Shown here: positions 12,809 to 24,998 of the stretch, piece by piece
Position numbering within the stretch: position 1 is the first letter of the stretch
Layout: each line of letters begins with the position of its first letter
Origin: Glaciozyma antarctica PI12
Lineage: Eukaryota > Basidiomycota > Microbotryomycetes > Kriegeriales > Camptobasidiaceae
Direction of reading: 5' to 3'
Assembly (NCBI GenBank): GCA_002917775.1
Contig: KZ627158.1
Coordinates: 812,273 to 876,272 of the forward strand
Length of the DNA stretch: 64,000 nucleotides
Position numbers and translations under genes: made by a program
Notes under the pieces: generated by a model
Told to the model about the DNA's origin: nothing
The model's input: only the letters and a program-made list of their open reading frames with translations
Databases searched by the model: none

Positions 12809-14351
12809 TGGCTGCAGCAGTGACAGTATGATCAGCTTCAACCGTCATCGGCTCACCAACTAGGCGTCGCTGGGTCTGCACGACGAGACACCCGCAGAGG
12901 AGGGGAGAGACAAACTCACCGACGGAACGGACGACGGATAGGGAGGATGCGTTCCTTCGAGGGTTTGGCGCGCGCCGAGTTGGCTGCTGTCTTGAGGTAC
13001 CGCCGCTGGGAGTGGGGGCAGGACAGAGACGAGAGAAGCAGGTCGGGGCACGGGGGCGGAGGGGGCGGATCGACGGGAGGAACGCGGCGGGGGAGGTCGA
13101 GCTGTTTATGCGGCGACCAAGCTCGTCGTCCTGTGAGGCGACTGGCGTCAAAGGTAGGCCTGTGCGAATCGGGAAGGAGCGAGGGAGGCTGTCAACGAAG
13201 AGTTGTCGTGGGGCAGGGCTGCGAGAGAGTTGACTTGCGCCTGCAGGGGAAGGCTGCTCTTCCGTCGAGGCCCTTTTTTCCGTTCCAGGAAGAAACGTAA
13301 ACTCTCGCGTGGCTCGTCCAAAGGCGGTCAATTAAATCTCAACAGCGCGCGACCACGTAGGCGCAGATCATCTAGTTGTTCTATCGCAGATCTCTCTCTC
13401 CGCAGATGCGTACTCTCGCCTTGCCTCGTTCCCCTCGTCCGTACCTCTCTCTCGTCTCGCGAGTCTGAGAGCTTTTACAGGCTTTTACCGACCCTGTTCC
13501 CCCCGTTCCAGCCTCGTACCAGCCCAAGGCCCCGGGGAGAGAAGCTCTCCGGCTCAACCTCCTTGGCGACTGCGCAGTTCCGGCAGAGCGGCAGAAGAGA
13601 TCTGGCCCTTCCTCTCCTCCTCCTCCCTTCCTGAGTTGGGGGCGTAGCTGGCGTTCTCTTGCCACCCCAGTTGCCGACTTCAAGTGTGTCCCACTTTCCG
13701 CTACGCTCGACTTCAAATCTGGAGGGAAGCCCGACTTCGGCCACCGAGCTCTGCGACACTGCATCGCTCACCTCGCTGCTGAAACAACGGCAAAGAAGCG
13801 CACTACCCAGCTCTCGCCGAGCCAGCTCCAAGGTGACGAAACAACTGCGGAACAACGTACCCCGAACCAGGGACTACCAGGGAGGGACTGAAACGATATT
13901 CCGCTCAGCAGAGTCAGCACGACCGAGATTGGTCGAGGATAACCGCTCGTTGCTGCTGAATACTCGCTCTTGATTCTCATCATCGAGGGCGTCCTCAGGC
14001 GTCCTCAGCAACGACGGGGGACGGATAAAGAGGGCGGTGACTTGGGGGCTGGAGATGACCGAGGGAGTTACCAAGGCTGAGAGGAGTGACTAACCTGGAC
14101 ACAGGCGGCGTGGGTCCGTTTAGAATCACGAGGGAACGTAGCCTAACGTAGCGGGAGTTCCGAGCACTTTAACAACTCCGGGGGTGTCTAGACACCTTCC
14201 TTCGCAGGGGGCAGAGGAAGAAGCGCAATACTTAAATTTGTTCGGTAACGACCAGCCAGGTAGAAATTAGAGAAAAACAATTGAATTTCCAGCGAGGTTG
14301 GCGGTCGCCCTCGTCGTCTCGTTGCTCATCGCCCTCTCGACGACGACGAGG
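12809..14351. other. Long divergent intergenic region
   Basis: 1.5 kb between the homeodomain gene and uS9m. The half next to the homeodomain gene is G-rich on the plus strand and probably holds a long leader or upstream exon for that regulator. Short overlapping frames occur on both strands but none looks like a conserved protein. A locally AT-rich stretch lies just before uS9m (14230-14290). No RNA gene was recognised. Confidence 0.45.
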
Positions 14352-15559
14352 ATGATGAGTTGCTTACTTCGACAGAGTCAAACGTTGACTAGCTCAGCAA
14401 CTCTAGCAAGAACTACAGTCAGTCGGAGCTTCTCCATCGACCGAACCCAATCAACCTCTTCCTCTTCAATCCTCAACCCGACTCCAAAACCTCCTTCCTC
14501 CCTATGGTTCACCGCCAGGCCTTCCCTCAACCAAACTATCGGATCCCTCGACTCTACCCTCACCCAATCCCGCGCCCACCTCTTCCGATCAGGACTCCTC
14601 CCCTCCATCTCAGCACCTCTAGGCGTCGACGCAGAGTTCGCTCACGTCCTCCCCCACCCCCGCCTTCGCCGATGGAAGGACGCCAAGGCGATGGCGACCT
14701 ACCTCCGCAACGGCACCGACCTCCGCAGCAGCCAGTACAAGAAGCTTACGAGCCTGCTCTCCAACCTCGAAGGACTACTCCCCTACGCTGAACTCGCCGA
14801 CGCCCTCCCCAACTCTGGCGCTCCAGCCCTCGTCGTCGACCCCGTTCAACTCGCCACCTCCCACGCCCGCACCCCCGCCCCCTCGAAGCGAAGGACCGAG
14901 TCGGCACTCCACCCGCAGCTCGCCGAGTTGCTCCGCCGTTTCCAGCAGCCTCAAGCTCTCTCCGCGAGCGGAGTCGCGATGGACCGTATTGCAGGCAAGG
15001 ACCGCCGACTGGGGAAGAAGGATGCCGAGGGACGCGTCGTGGCGGTCGGGCGGAGGAAGGAGAGCGGCGCACGCGTTTGGATCGTTCCTGTCTCGCAGGA
15101 CACTGCTGGGGAGGAGACGATCCCCGGTCGAGTCCTCGTCAACTCGTTGCCCCTCCCTTCCTACTTCACCCTCCTCCCTCACCGCGCGGCGGCGATCCAC
15201 CCCCTCTCCCTTACCTCCACCCTCGGCTCGTTCAACGTCTTTGCGATCGCCAAGGGAGGAAGACTCGCGGCGCAGGCGGACGCGGTTGCGATGGGATTGG
15301 CGAGGGCGCTGATCGAGTGGGAGCGGTGTGAGGTCGAGGCGGGCAGGTTGGACGAGGGCCAGTACGGGTGGAGAGATGTTCTCAAGTCGGGTGAGTCGAG
15401 CTGCGGGTGCGAATGTGCGGGTGGGCTAAAGAGCTGGGAGCTGATGCGGTGCGTTCCTCTCTCGCAGCGAAGCTTGTCGAGCGAGACCCGAGGATGGTGG
15501 AGAGGAAGAAGACGGGACAGCTCAAGGCGAGGAAAAAGATGGCCTGGGTCAAGCGATAG
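14352..15559 (+). CDS. MRPS9: Mitochondrial small-subunit ribosomal protein uS9m
   Basis: Component of the mitochondrial 30S-like subunit. The N-terminus (MMSCLLRQSQ, then ARTTVSRSFS) is Arg/Ser-rich with no acids, as in a mitochondrial presequence. The middle is mitochondrial-specific. The C-terminal third is the uS9 fold: RVLVNSLPLPSYFTLLPHR, GSFNVFAIAKGGRLAAQADA, VAMGLARALIEWE, then after an intron (15391-15467) VERDPRMVERKKTGQLKAR and KKMAWVKR. The basic C-terminal tail reaching the P-site is the universal uS9 signature. The long open frame extends upstream of 14352 without an ATG, so the ATG-ATG pair at 14352/14355 is taken as the start. Confidence 0.93.
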
Positions 15560-15676
15560 GCGGACGAGCAGGGGGAAGCAGATGGGAAATCCACTCCGCC
15601 TTGTTGCGTCGAAAACGCGTTTGGTCTTGCGAAACGAGAGGGTGGTTCTACAGGGTATCGGGGTTGATGATGGCGC

Positions 15677-16496
15677 TCAGGCAAACTGTGCGAGGTTCTC
15701 GTTAGCTCCTAATCTCCGCATAGCGAAGTCAAGTACGCACTGTTGATAGGAAGGTCTCTGCGACGATACGTGCGCGAGCGTTCAAGGAGAGCTTCATCTG
15801 AGATCGCGAGAGCCAGGTGTCAGCCAGCAGCTCCCTCCGCACTTCTCAACAACCGCAGCTCACCTCGCTGATCTCCCTGTCCACATCCTCCATAAATCTA
15901 CGAGCGAGCACCAGCATCAGCTCCCTCCCTCTGCGTACCCCACCGCCCTCCCCAACTCACTGAATGACAAAGTCCACCAGCTTGTGCTTCATCATCTCCT
16001 CGACGTTCTTGTTCGTGACCAAGAAGCTGATATCGTACCCCTTGACCGGCACCCTCCTCAAGACCACAAACGACTCGGCGCGCATCATGAGGAACCTCGT
16101 AAACTTGTGGCACAAGATGCGCTCAATCTCGTCCGCCTGCTTGATCCGGATCGACACGCGCACCGAGTTGATCGAAGGTTCGATCAGGACTTGCTCGGAG
16201 GCGTTGCGCGAGATGAGGAGGGGCGTGAGGAGGACTTCGGGGGTTGACCTGGGTGACGAGGTGGGTGTTAGCGGTGTGCGAGGGGGACGAGGGAGCAGGA
16301 CGGACTGGGCTTCGATTTCGGCAACGTTGTGGCGCTCGGCGACTTGGGAGGGGAAGGATTCGAGAGTGAGGGCGGCGGTCAGGGAGGTGCGCACGCAGGC
16401 GAGGTAGGGTCGGAGAGTGTTGGACTGCGCGGGAGGGAGATGACTAGTTAGCCGCATCCTACGGCAGCTGCTGTAGCGTAGCTGCAAACGTACCAT
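15677..16496 (-). CDS. ARPC4: ARPC4, Arp2/3 complex subunit 4 (p20-Arc)
   Basis: Core structural subunit of the actin-nucleating Arp2/3 complex. Spliced sequence follows the family closely: [118 protein letters not shown], then [20 protein letters not shown]. The first exon is only the ATG (16494-16496) followed at once by a gtacgt donor, giving M|SNTLRPYL as in other eukaryotes. The last exon appears to be FA plus stop at 15677. It is divergent from RPC9 with 178 bp between starts, and convergent with uS9m. Confidence 0.96.
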
Positions 16497-16674
16497 TCTG
16501 CCTCTAGCTGTGTTGGATTGACGAGGCTGGGAGAGGGTGTGGGGGAAGAGGTCAAGAGTGCTCGCGCGTTCGCGGCTTGGATTCCCTCCACGCCGTCCAC
16601 CAGTCAACAGACTCAGTCCTAGCCAGCGAGCAACTTGGTTCCAGCTCTCTACCACTGCTTTAGCCCGCCTCCAG

Positions 16675-17480
16675 ATGGAGGTGAGCTCTTCCTCCGCCCC
16701 TCGCTCCCCCAGCTCATCTCTCCTCCTCGCAGACTCTCAACGTCCGCGCCGGCTTCCTCTGCAACCACGAGGTCCTTACGATTCTCAAAGCTCAACGCGA
16801 TGCACGTGGGGTAGAGGTCAAGGCGCTCCTGGACGCAAAGGCGAAGCGCGTAGCCAAGCTCGGACGAAGGCCTTTTCAGAAGGAGCTCGAGGACGACGAG
16901 ATTGCGAGATTGCAGCCTCAGGATCTGGCAACGGTGTCTTTCGAGGTGCGTTTCTCGCTGGAACTGGGTGCTGAGAGGGAAGGGGCTGATGAGCTGGTGG
17001 GGACAGTGCATCAAGTACCTCGAGGAGGACGTTCACCCTCTGCGGCGGCAGTCGACTGCTGCGATCACCAAGCTGCTCGAAGAGCTGGAGAAGCTTGATT
17101 TGACCAAGGCGGAGCGGTTACAGATCATCAACCTCGCTCCCACAACTCTCGTCGCGCTCGTCGTCGTGCGTCTCCCTTTCCCCCTCTCTCCTCGCACGCG
17201 CTGATCCCGAGACTATTGACAGTGCGTGGACGATTACGAAGAGCGCTTTCCGGGCGAGGAAGAGCAAGCCCACGTGCTCGATCTTGTCCAAGAGCACCTG
17301 ACGAGCGAGGCCTCGGAGGCGACGAGCGCGGCGCGCAAGGCCGACCGGATGGACGTGGAGGAGGAGGCGGAGGAGGAGGAGCAACAGTTTGATGAGGAGG
17401 AAGAGGAGGAGTTTGTGGAAGAGGGGCTGCAGGGCGCGGGAGAGGACCAGGGGAAGGAGTTAGACGAGACGGCAGATTAG
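16675..17480 (+). CDS. RPC9: RNA polymerase III subunit RPC9 (Rpb4/CRCP family)
   Basis: Pol III stalk subunit that pairs with RPC8 (yeast Rpc17-Rpc25). Starts with a 6-nt exon ATGGAG before a gtgagc donor, then [104 protein letters not shown]. The [13 protein letters not shown]...DYEERF block is diagnostic for the HRDC-like CRCP/Rpc9 family. The C-terminus is a very acidic Glu-rich tail ending DETAD. Introns at about 16681-16732, 16945-17009 and 17164-17221. Confidence 0.93.
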
Positions 17481-17690
17481 GTACGAGCGAGCGAGGTCTT
17501 GCGGAGGTTGGTGGCGGACGTTGCAATTTGTTGTGCACTAGGTTCAGCGTTGTCGAGGCAAACTGGGAGACGAGGCTCGAACGAACACGCTCCGGTGTGT
17601 AGCTGCTCGTCGACGGGAAGCGCATTTCTCGTCCAGGTCCTCACGAAATACCGACTTTACAGCAACAATGTTTGAGCTACTCCACATCAC

Positions 17691-18801
17691 CTAAGGACCT
17701 GTCAACGATGCTAGCAAAGTCTGCAAGGAGAGAGATGCATCAGCGCAGGACGTCGACTCAGCCATGATGAAACTCACCTGCGCATCGTCGTCCCTTCCCG
17801 TCGCGTCCATCGTCTCCGCCATCTGCTTGATCGCGGTATCTTCCGATCCGGCCGCCGTAGGATCCCTCAGCCCAGCGGGTAGCGCATCAACCTTGGACGC
17901 CGCAGCCCAGTTGACGAACGACGCGCGCGAGGCCGCCCAAGGATCCGCCTGATCCGTCGTTGCGCGTCGCGCAGGAGGTACAGGAGTGGCGAGTAGAGTA
18001 GTGAGGCGTTCTTGGAGGAGGGAGAGTTGGGAGACGAGGCCTTGAGTTCGAGAGCTGAGGGGATCTAAAGTCGCGTCCGTCAGCGCAGGGCAGGGAGACG
18101 GACTGGGGGACTCACCTGCTCCTCGCATGTAGCCAACCTCTTCTGCCAACTCCTGCACGCTGTCAAGCTTCCGCTTGACGAACTCGTCCGCGCAAGCGAG
18201 CTCCCGTTCCTTCCTCAGCTCCTCTTCGTACAGGTGCAGTTCCCGCTCGTACTCCTCCAATGCCTCAGCATCCTTTCCACGCAGTTTCTCGTCCAGTGAT
18301 TCCTGCAACATAGACATCAGTGGCCGAGCTAGGAAGGAGCAGAGGAGCGCGAACCTGGTGCGTCAACGCCATGTAAGGGATCAACTCGGTTTTGAGAGCA
18401 AACGTGTTGCGGAGCACGTAGATCTCGAACAGATCAAAGTGCTTGTCTATAGCAGACTCGAGGAGGGTCTCCAGGCGGTAGATTCCCTGCAAAGGAGCGC
18501 CTGGTCAGCTCCTTCCCCTCGTAAACAACACGCGGCGTACCTTCTGGATCTCGTCCTCGTCCAGCGCCACCTCCCCCTCCACGTGTGGTAGTCCAACCTT
18601 CTCCATCAAGATCTTCTCCACCGCCTCCGTCGCCGCGTACATCGCGACGTTGGCGAGGTCCATGCCTTGCTTCGCGAACGACTCGGGTGCCCAGCCGAAA
18701 TGTTCTGTGAGGATGTTGGCCTTAATGTCCTTGAGTTGAGAGGGAGAGAGCTGGTCAAGGGACACGACCGAGGTGCTGGCTTGCGCGTTGAGGTGAGCCA
18801 T
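17691..18801 (-). CDS. MIS12: MIS12/Mtw1, kinetochore MIND complex subunit
   Basis: Central subunit of the Mis12 (MIND) complex linking CENP-C/CENP-T to the Ndc80 complex. Signature N-terminus: LKDIKANILTEHFGWAPESF, then ANVAMYAATEAVEKILMEK, GIYRLETLLESAIDKHFDLF and EIYVLRNTFALKTELIPYMA. The GI..LETLLES.ID..FD.FEIYVLRN block defines the family. A coiled coil follows (DEKLRGKDAEALEEYEREL onward) and a divergent Ala/Ser-rich C-terminus ending LLASLTGP. About four introns. Its start codon is 80 bp from that of MAD1 on the other strand, so the two genes must share promoter DNA. Confidence 0.93.
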
Positions 18802-18881
18802 CTTGTCGAGGTGAGAGAGGGAGAGAAAGCAGCGAGTTGGCGAGTTGCTCCTCTTGCTTGACCTTGTTGTTGACCCTCACG
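18802..18881. promoter_or_regulatory. 80-bp shared promoter, MIS12 / MAD1
   Basis: Only 80 bp separates the divergent start codons of a kinetochore gene and a spindle-checkpoint gene. It is a GA-rich half joined to a CT-rich half, with no other open features. Confidence 0.6.
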
Positions 18882-21800
18882 ATGGCCGATCCACGGCGCA
18901 GTGGGATTCCACAGCCCTTCGAAACGCCGTTACTCTCCTCGAGAACTCTGCACTCGGCAGCAGCGACAGCAGCAGGAACCTCAACCGTCGGCTCCTCCCG
19001 ACTCCCTCTCCGCCGACCCTCCATCTCTGGCGCAGGCACGCTCCTTCCTCCTTTACACGTAGCTCGGGGCTTGGCTAACAGTTCGCTACACTCCCAGATG
19101 AATCTCATGTGGCTCACGGCGTGACGATGACGGCTGGACGGCTGCCGGCGTTGCGGAGACCCTCGAGCGCGATGGGCAACGGGCGTGAGGCTGGTGAGTG
19201 GTGCTGGGAGTTGCGCTGAAGCGGGATGCTAACTGGCGGCGAACGACACAGGATGGAGCGCTATCCCGTCCACTGCTTCGCGTCTCCCAACAAGGCGACC
19301 CTCGCTCTCTGGAGGCGATGGCTCTGGTATCAGCTGTACGTGCTGCTCGTTAGGAACTGGGAGTGGCGCGGCGAGCTGACACGTATCCTGAAGACATCGG
19401 ATCGTCTGGACTTCCCCTCCCATCCACCGCCTCTCGTCCAGTCACGACTCTCAAGCGAACCTCGAGTGCTGCTGGCCTGCAACAGGGTGCGTCTCCTCCC
19501 TCCTCCCAATCTAGTCTGAGCTAACTCATCCTTCCGTGCTGCAGAATCCGAAGCTACGGCGACGAAGCGTCGACTCTCTCGAGCTCTGCACGACATTGAG
19601 GAGCTCAAGCACACGCACGAACGCCAGATGCTCGAGGCGACCTCAACCCAGAACGAGCTACAGTCCCAAATCAAGGAATACGCCGCGCGAACGGAACGAC
19701 TCGAGCGACACCGGGCTTTGTTGATGGGAAAGGAGCGGGAACTCGAGGAGCGGGAGCAGGAGCGTCGACAGGAGAGCGACAAGAGCCGGGCGGAGCTGCA
19801 AGCCCAAGTGCGGACTCTGCGACAGGAGCTCTCGGCGCTCAAGGATCAGCACGCGGATTTGGACGCCTCGTACCGCGATTTGGAGCATTCGGAGACGCAG
19901 GCGGCGGCGACGGCGAAGGCGCAGTTTGGACGGGCGGCGGCGTTGGAGAAGGAGCTTGAGCGAGCGAGGCAGGAGACGGCGGCCAAGGCAGCGGAGATTG
20001 CGGATGAACGGGAGCAGAGGCAGATGCTCGAGGCGGAGATCGAGAAGCTTCAGGCTCGGAGAAGAGGGAGTCGGCGAACTCCAAGGTGGTCAAGGAGGAG
20101 CTTCACCGTGAGTTGGACGAGACGACTGTGCTGAGATCATTGCTGATTGAGGAGTCTCCTGCAGGACAAGTCGCCCACCTTCGAACGTTGGAGAAGGAGA
20201 ACGGCAAGCTCGTGCGAAAGCTCGACACGTACGAGAAGCAGCATGCGAACGTCGAGATCCTCAAGGAGGCGAACAAGGCGCTCGAGAAGAAGCTTCGTGG
20301 ACTGGACGACTTGCGAAAGCAAGCTGCTGCTGCTGAAGCAGAGGCGGAGGATCTCAAGCGGGAGAAGCGCGAATGGTGAGTCGTCCCGCGCATCTGGATC
20401 TGGCGAGCTTTTGCTCACGATATTTCGCAGGCTCTCCTTCCTCGGACCCTCGGAAAGCTCAGAGTTCTCCTCCCCTCGCAAGCTCACCAAGACGCTCGCC
20501 GCCACTCGAATCGAGAACGCCACTTTCCGCGAACGCATGGACTCGCGCGAACTCGAGATTCAGCAGCGGGACCGCATGATAGGCGAGCTGGAGGCACGAA
20601 CCAACTCGCTTACGAAGGAGCTCGACGACGCGACCAAGAGTTTGGCGAAAGCGGAAGCTCGATCAAAGCAGGAGGGCGACCGTCTGAAGCTGCTGCATCA
20701 AGAAGTGGAGATGCTCAAGCGACACCTCGTGAGTCCCTCCCGCGTCCTTTCTCCCGGCCTTGTAGCTGAGCTTACACTGCGACTCTCCAGGCAACGTACA
20801 ACACCGAGGAGGCGAACAACCAAGCCGGCAACTTCGACGAGCAGAAGACGGCGCGACTCGCCGAGCTCGAAACGCTCCTTGATGCGCACAAGCAGGAAGT
20901 CTCGGAGCTGTCAAAGCAGGTCGCTCACTGGCGGGGACTCGGCGAGAGATACGGAGGGAGCACGACGGAGATCGTGGATCTGGAGGGTCGAGACGACTCG
21001 GACGACACGGGCGTCATCGTCGGACGCAGTTTGGAGGAGCAGCTTCGTCGGAACGAGGCCATGCAGCTAGGTCAGCCTATTGTGACCTATCGTGCTGGAG
21101 CGGTACTAACGAACCCATCTGCGCGCAGAAATCGACGAACTTCGCAACGAGAACCTCCTCATGGAGAAGGAGATCGAGGCGCTCGAGCTGCAGAACGACC
21201 GCCTAACGTACGAGCACGGGAATGGCGCCTACGATCCTCGAACGACCAAGGTCCTCGAGCTGCGCGAGAACCCCGACCTTGTCGAGCACTCGATCAGGAC
21301 GTCGACGCTCGAACGTCTGCGCGACGAGAGCCAGGCGCTGCTGCACAAGATTGGCGAACTCGAGCTGCGCAAGGCGGGTGGACCGTCGAACGGCGAGAGA
21401 GTTGAGGCGATGGTGCCGAGGCAGTCGTTTGTCAATCTTCAGGCCGACCTCGAAGCGTCTCTCGCGGTCGTCAAGCAGAAGGAGACGATGGAGCTTAGGC
21501 TCAAGCAGGTTCGTCGTCTTCCGCTCTTCCTCCTCGAGCCCGCTACTCACACAAGCCTCTCTCCACCAGGCCTTCTCCGACAAAGCCGACGAGTTCCGCA
21601 AGGTCGTCCTCTCCCTCCTCGGCTACCGCCTCGACTTCCTCAGCTCCGGCCGCGTCAAGGTATCGTCGGCGTACGCACCGAGCAAGGACCATTCGCTCCT
21701 CTTCAGCTCGTCGGCCGGCGGCGTCGGGACGATGGAGCTCGTCGGAGCGGGCAGCGAGCAGGGGAGGTTGAGCGACGAGGTGCGGCGGCAAGTCAAGTTC

Positions 21801-21905
21801 TGGGTCGGGGAGCGGCAGTGCATCCCCGGTTTCTTAGCGAGCTTGACGTTGACCATGTTTGAGGAGTCAACCAAGGGAGGAGCAGCGGGGTTCGTCACAG
21901 CATAG
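18882..21905 (+). CDS. MAD1: MAD1, spindle assembly checkpoint coiled-coil protein
   Basis: Recruits Mad2 to unattached kinetochores. The centre is a long coiled coil (LEATSTQNELQSQIKEYAAR; ELEEREQERRQESDKSRAEL; KLVRKLDTYEKQHANVEILK; KELDDATKSLAKAEARSKQ). Near the C-terminus come EIDELRNENLLMEKEIEALE, DPRTTKVLELRENPDLVEHS and LERLRDESQALLHKIGELEL, then the RWD-like head: FRKVVLSLLGYRLDFLSSGR, VKVSSAYAP, VKFWVGERQCIPGFLASLTL and TMFEESTKGG. VLELRENP and the YRLDFL...FWV..R..IP.FLA block match Mad1. About ten introns. The N-terminal exons (MADPRRSGIPQPFETPL) are less certain. The stop is at 21903. Confidence 0.92.
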
Positions 21906-22051
21906 ATGATAGCAACTTGTACCTCTCCCTCTCCCACTTCCTCGTTCGTTTGCTGTAAATCATTTGGCAAAGCTGTCGGCCTTGCATGCTCGTAAACCCA
22001 CAATAAAACCCTCGGATAAAACTCTCCAAGCACAGGCACGCTTCTCCCCCC

Positions 22052-24326
22052 TCATCCTTCGCTCTCCTCCTCCTCCGAAAGAACTCCCATATTGTCGTTG
22101 TCCTCCTGCTCCTCCTCGTCGTCCTCATCCTCCTCCTCATCCTCCTCCTCGTCTTCTTCGCAGATATCCTCGAAGCCTTCGCCGAAGCCAGAGTCGCCCT
22201 CGCCGAGGTAGGATCCGTTGGGCGACGAGCCGGCGAAGTCGACGCACATCGGACGGTCAATGCGGCTGAGGAGGGAGTCGAGTTCGGTCCAGTTCGAGTT
22301 GTTCATGGCGAACTTGCGGTGCTTGCGAGCGACGACGTGCTGCGAGTGGAAAAGCCAAGTCAGCGACGCGCCCAAGGGACGTTGAGAGAGAGCGAAACAC
22401 GTACCTCCTTGAAGTCGTCGTACTTGATCCGGCAGTTCTCGCAGTACCCAGGCTTCTTGGGCTCGTCCCTCGGCGGAGGAACCTTGGTGTTCAACCCGGC
22501 ATCGACGCTCGTGCTCCGCCTCAACATCCCCTTCGACAAGCCACTTCCCATCGAGACCATGTTGCGACTGAGGACCGCGAGCCGCTTGTCGATGACGCCT
22601 CCGTTCGCTCCTCCCAACGCTCCCGAGCGCGTCGACGTCCCCGAAGCGATATTGGACGTGATCGTCTGACTGTTGCCCGACGCGGCAATGTACTCGTCCT
22701 TCGCTCCCGCTCCTCCTCCTCCTCCGATCGCCATGGCTCCATCGACCTGCTTGCGCATGTTGTTCATCGAGAGCGCCCTCCGCAAACTCGGCTGCGTTCC
22801 TCCTCCCGCAATCGCCACCGCTCGCGTCGCTGCGAACCCACGCGCCTGGACGTTGGAGGGCGCAGGTCGAGGAGCGGGAGGTACGCGCGACTCGTACACG
22901 ATCGGCGGACCGTCGTAATGGTAGAACCCACCGCGTCCCTCGATTCCGCCCCAGAGGATAGGCCAGCTCGGTTCCTCGCCGCGTCGAGGTCGGTCGTACT
23001 CTTTCGTGACGACCGGTCGGTGCTCGCCCGTCGAGTCTTCGACGAGGACGTAGTGCGCGCGCGGAGGAAAGTAGTAGGTGTCGGCGCGGGGAACGAAGGG
23101 GTCGCGTTCGCGCGTGCCGAAGATCTGCTCGTCGCGGAAGAGCTGAAGGGAGGGAGAGGTTGCGGGCGGGACCGAGGTCGGCTTTGGTGGGGGAGTGGGA
23201 GTTGATGCGCGTGAGGATGAGTTGTGCCTCTGAGGTGGAAGGGATCGTTAGTGAATACACGAGAGGGAAAGCTGCGAGGTGAGGACGCACTCTCGAGGCG
23301 CCAGATCTTGAGACCAAACTCGGAGGCTTTGGAAAGGATGTCCTGCGAGTCGATGAACGGGTTCTTCTCGAGACCTTCGTGTCTGCGGGAAGAACGAGTG
23401 AGCTCGAGGAATCTGAAGCCAGGAGCTGAACGCACTGTCGCAGCTTCTGTCCGTCGGGAAGAGAGTAGCTGAGGGGACTTTGCTTCGCGCCAGCGCGTTT
23501 GGCGGTCGTCCCGAGGAAGGCGTTCGTGCTGGCGACAAAGGTAGCAGCGGAGGAGTTCTTGGGGAGGTGGGAGGGGAAGGAGGGCGAGTTGGCGTTTTCT
23601 TTGCCGGAGGGAGGAATGGCCCGCGACGTGACGACGTGGGTGACCTTTTTGGAGAAGAAGTTGTCGACCGACTGCAACACGCGCGCCCGTCAGCTCACGC
23701 TCCCTTCTAGTTCCCTCCGCCTGTAAGAAAGAGAGACGTACAGCTCCGAGACGCTCCACCGCCTTGGTCAAGCCCAGCTCCGTCCCAGGATCGATCGTGT
23801 CGAAGTAGAAGACGAACGAGGGGAACGCCTTCTTGTACTTCTGCCTCCAGGTAATGGACTCGGCCGTCATCTTCTCGTGCTGCTCCTGGCGCTCCCGTTT
23901 GGCGCGCGACTTGCGCCTGGCCGCCTCGGTCGTCGCGGTCGTCGCGCTTGTTGTTGTTCGAACTCGCTTGGCTTGCTGGACGGACGACGAGCCCGACGCT
24001 TCCCCCGTCGTATGAGTGAGGTCAATCGTCTCAGCTACGCGCTTCCCGTTCGCGTTCGAGGTCGCGTTCGCCGTCGGGTTGGTGAGCACGCGGCGGCACG
24101 AGGGTCCAGGCGGAGGAGGGGGGACGTTGACGCCAGGAACGTTGGCGAATACGCCCGAGACGGATAGGCTGTCGCGGAAGAATGCAGGAGTGTTGGGTCG
24201 AGCGTTCGGAGTGTGCTGAGGTGCGACTCTGTTGGTTCTTGGACGAGGTTTGGCGACTGGTTGTTGAGAGACGGCGTGAGATCTTGAGAAGAGGGGAGGA
24301 GTTCTCGTGGCGTGTACTGAAGCCAT
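22052..24326 (-). CDS. DBF4: DBF4/Dfp1, regulatory subunit of the Cdc7 (DDK) kinase
   Basis: Activates Cdc7/Hsk1 for origin firing. After a basic N-terminus (MASVHATRTPPLFSR) comes a BRCT-like motif N: FPSFVFYFDTIDPGTELGLT, KAVERLGA, SVDNFFSKKVTHVVTSRAIP. Then a Ser/Pro region and HEGLEKNPFIDSQDILSKAS, KIWRLE. The middle holds ARAHYVLVEDSTGEHRPVVT, KEYDR (motif M: phospho-kinase docking) and SWPILWGGIEGRGGFYHYDG. Motif C is the DBF4 zinc finger: YCENCRIKYDDFKE joined across an intron to HVVARKHRKFAMN. The C-terminus is strongly Asp/Glu-rich. Introns lie near 22340-22400, 23233-23290, 23385-23435 and 23675-23740. The start at 24326 gives the expected length; an upstream in-frame Leu-rich stretch is probably leader. 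Confidence 0.93.
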
Positions 24327-24998
24327 CAAGGAAGAAGGGGAGAAGTTAATGTGCGGATTGAACGAGGTGAAGGTGATCTCTGGGAAGGGAGGGAGGGGAA
24401 GGATGAGGAGGAGGAGGATGATCAAACAACAAGTATATATTAATTTAAATATTCCGTTTTTAATCGCTAATGACTGGACTCCGGAGTAGTTTCTGCTGCC
24501 TCAGGCTGGAAGTCAAGCAGACGGTGATACGTAAACACTGCAGAAAAAGAGAGGCTGAGACGAGCGAGATTGGGAATATTCAAGGCATCCTCGCTCGCTC
24601 GAGGTCAAGTTCCTCTCGCGATTCTTCCAAGGAAGCGAGTCGCTTCTCCTTTTCGAGTTGGATTCTCTTCGAATGGGTTCTTCACGTCGGCTTGGTCGAA
24701 ATCGCGGTTGAAATAGTCAAGTAGCGGGAGAGTCCAGTCAGCATCTGCTCGTTGTCACCTTGCTCGCGCCCCGTACTCAACAACGAGCTTGTAAGGTCGC
24801 AGGCAAACGAGCCTCAGTGAGATTTTACAACTCGGCAACGCGCAAAGAATCAAATGCGAGGGACAGTGCGCTGACCGGCAGGCGCGCCGCGGAGACGAAA
24901 GAGGACTCACGCTGTCCGGCTGTCTTTGCTCCAACGCATCTCCTCAACGCTCCCTCATCTTTTCAACAGTTTCAAACGGCGTAGGCACACCCTCCAGC
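24327..24998. other. Divergent intergenic region DBF4 / CaMK-like kinase
   Basis: About 670 bp. An AT-rich block at 24430-24465, unusual for this GC-rich window, lies 100 bp upstream of DBF4 and could be a nucleosome-free promoter core. The rest shows no conserved frame or RNA gene. Confidence 0.45.

Noticed and set aside
13381-13855. Overlapping minus-strand frames in the long intergenic region
   Set aside because: Arg/Gly/Ser-rich composition with no splice-supported continuation; more likely leader or promoter DNA of the homeodomain gene.
17341-17470. GAG/GAA-rich tract as a microsatellite
   Set aside because: It is the acidic C-terminal coding tail of RPC9, with varied codons rather than a pure repeat.
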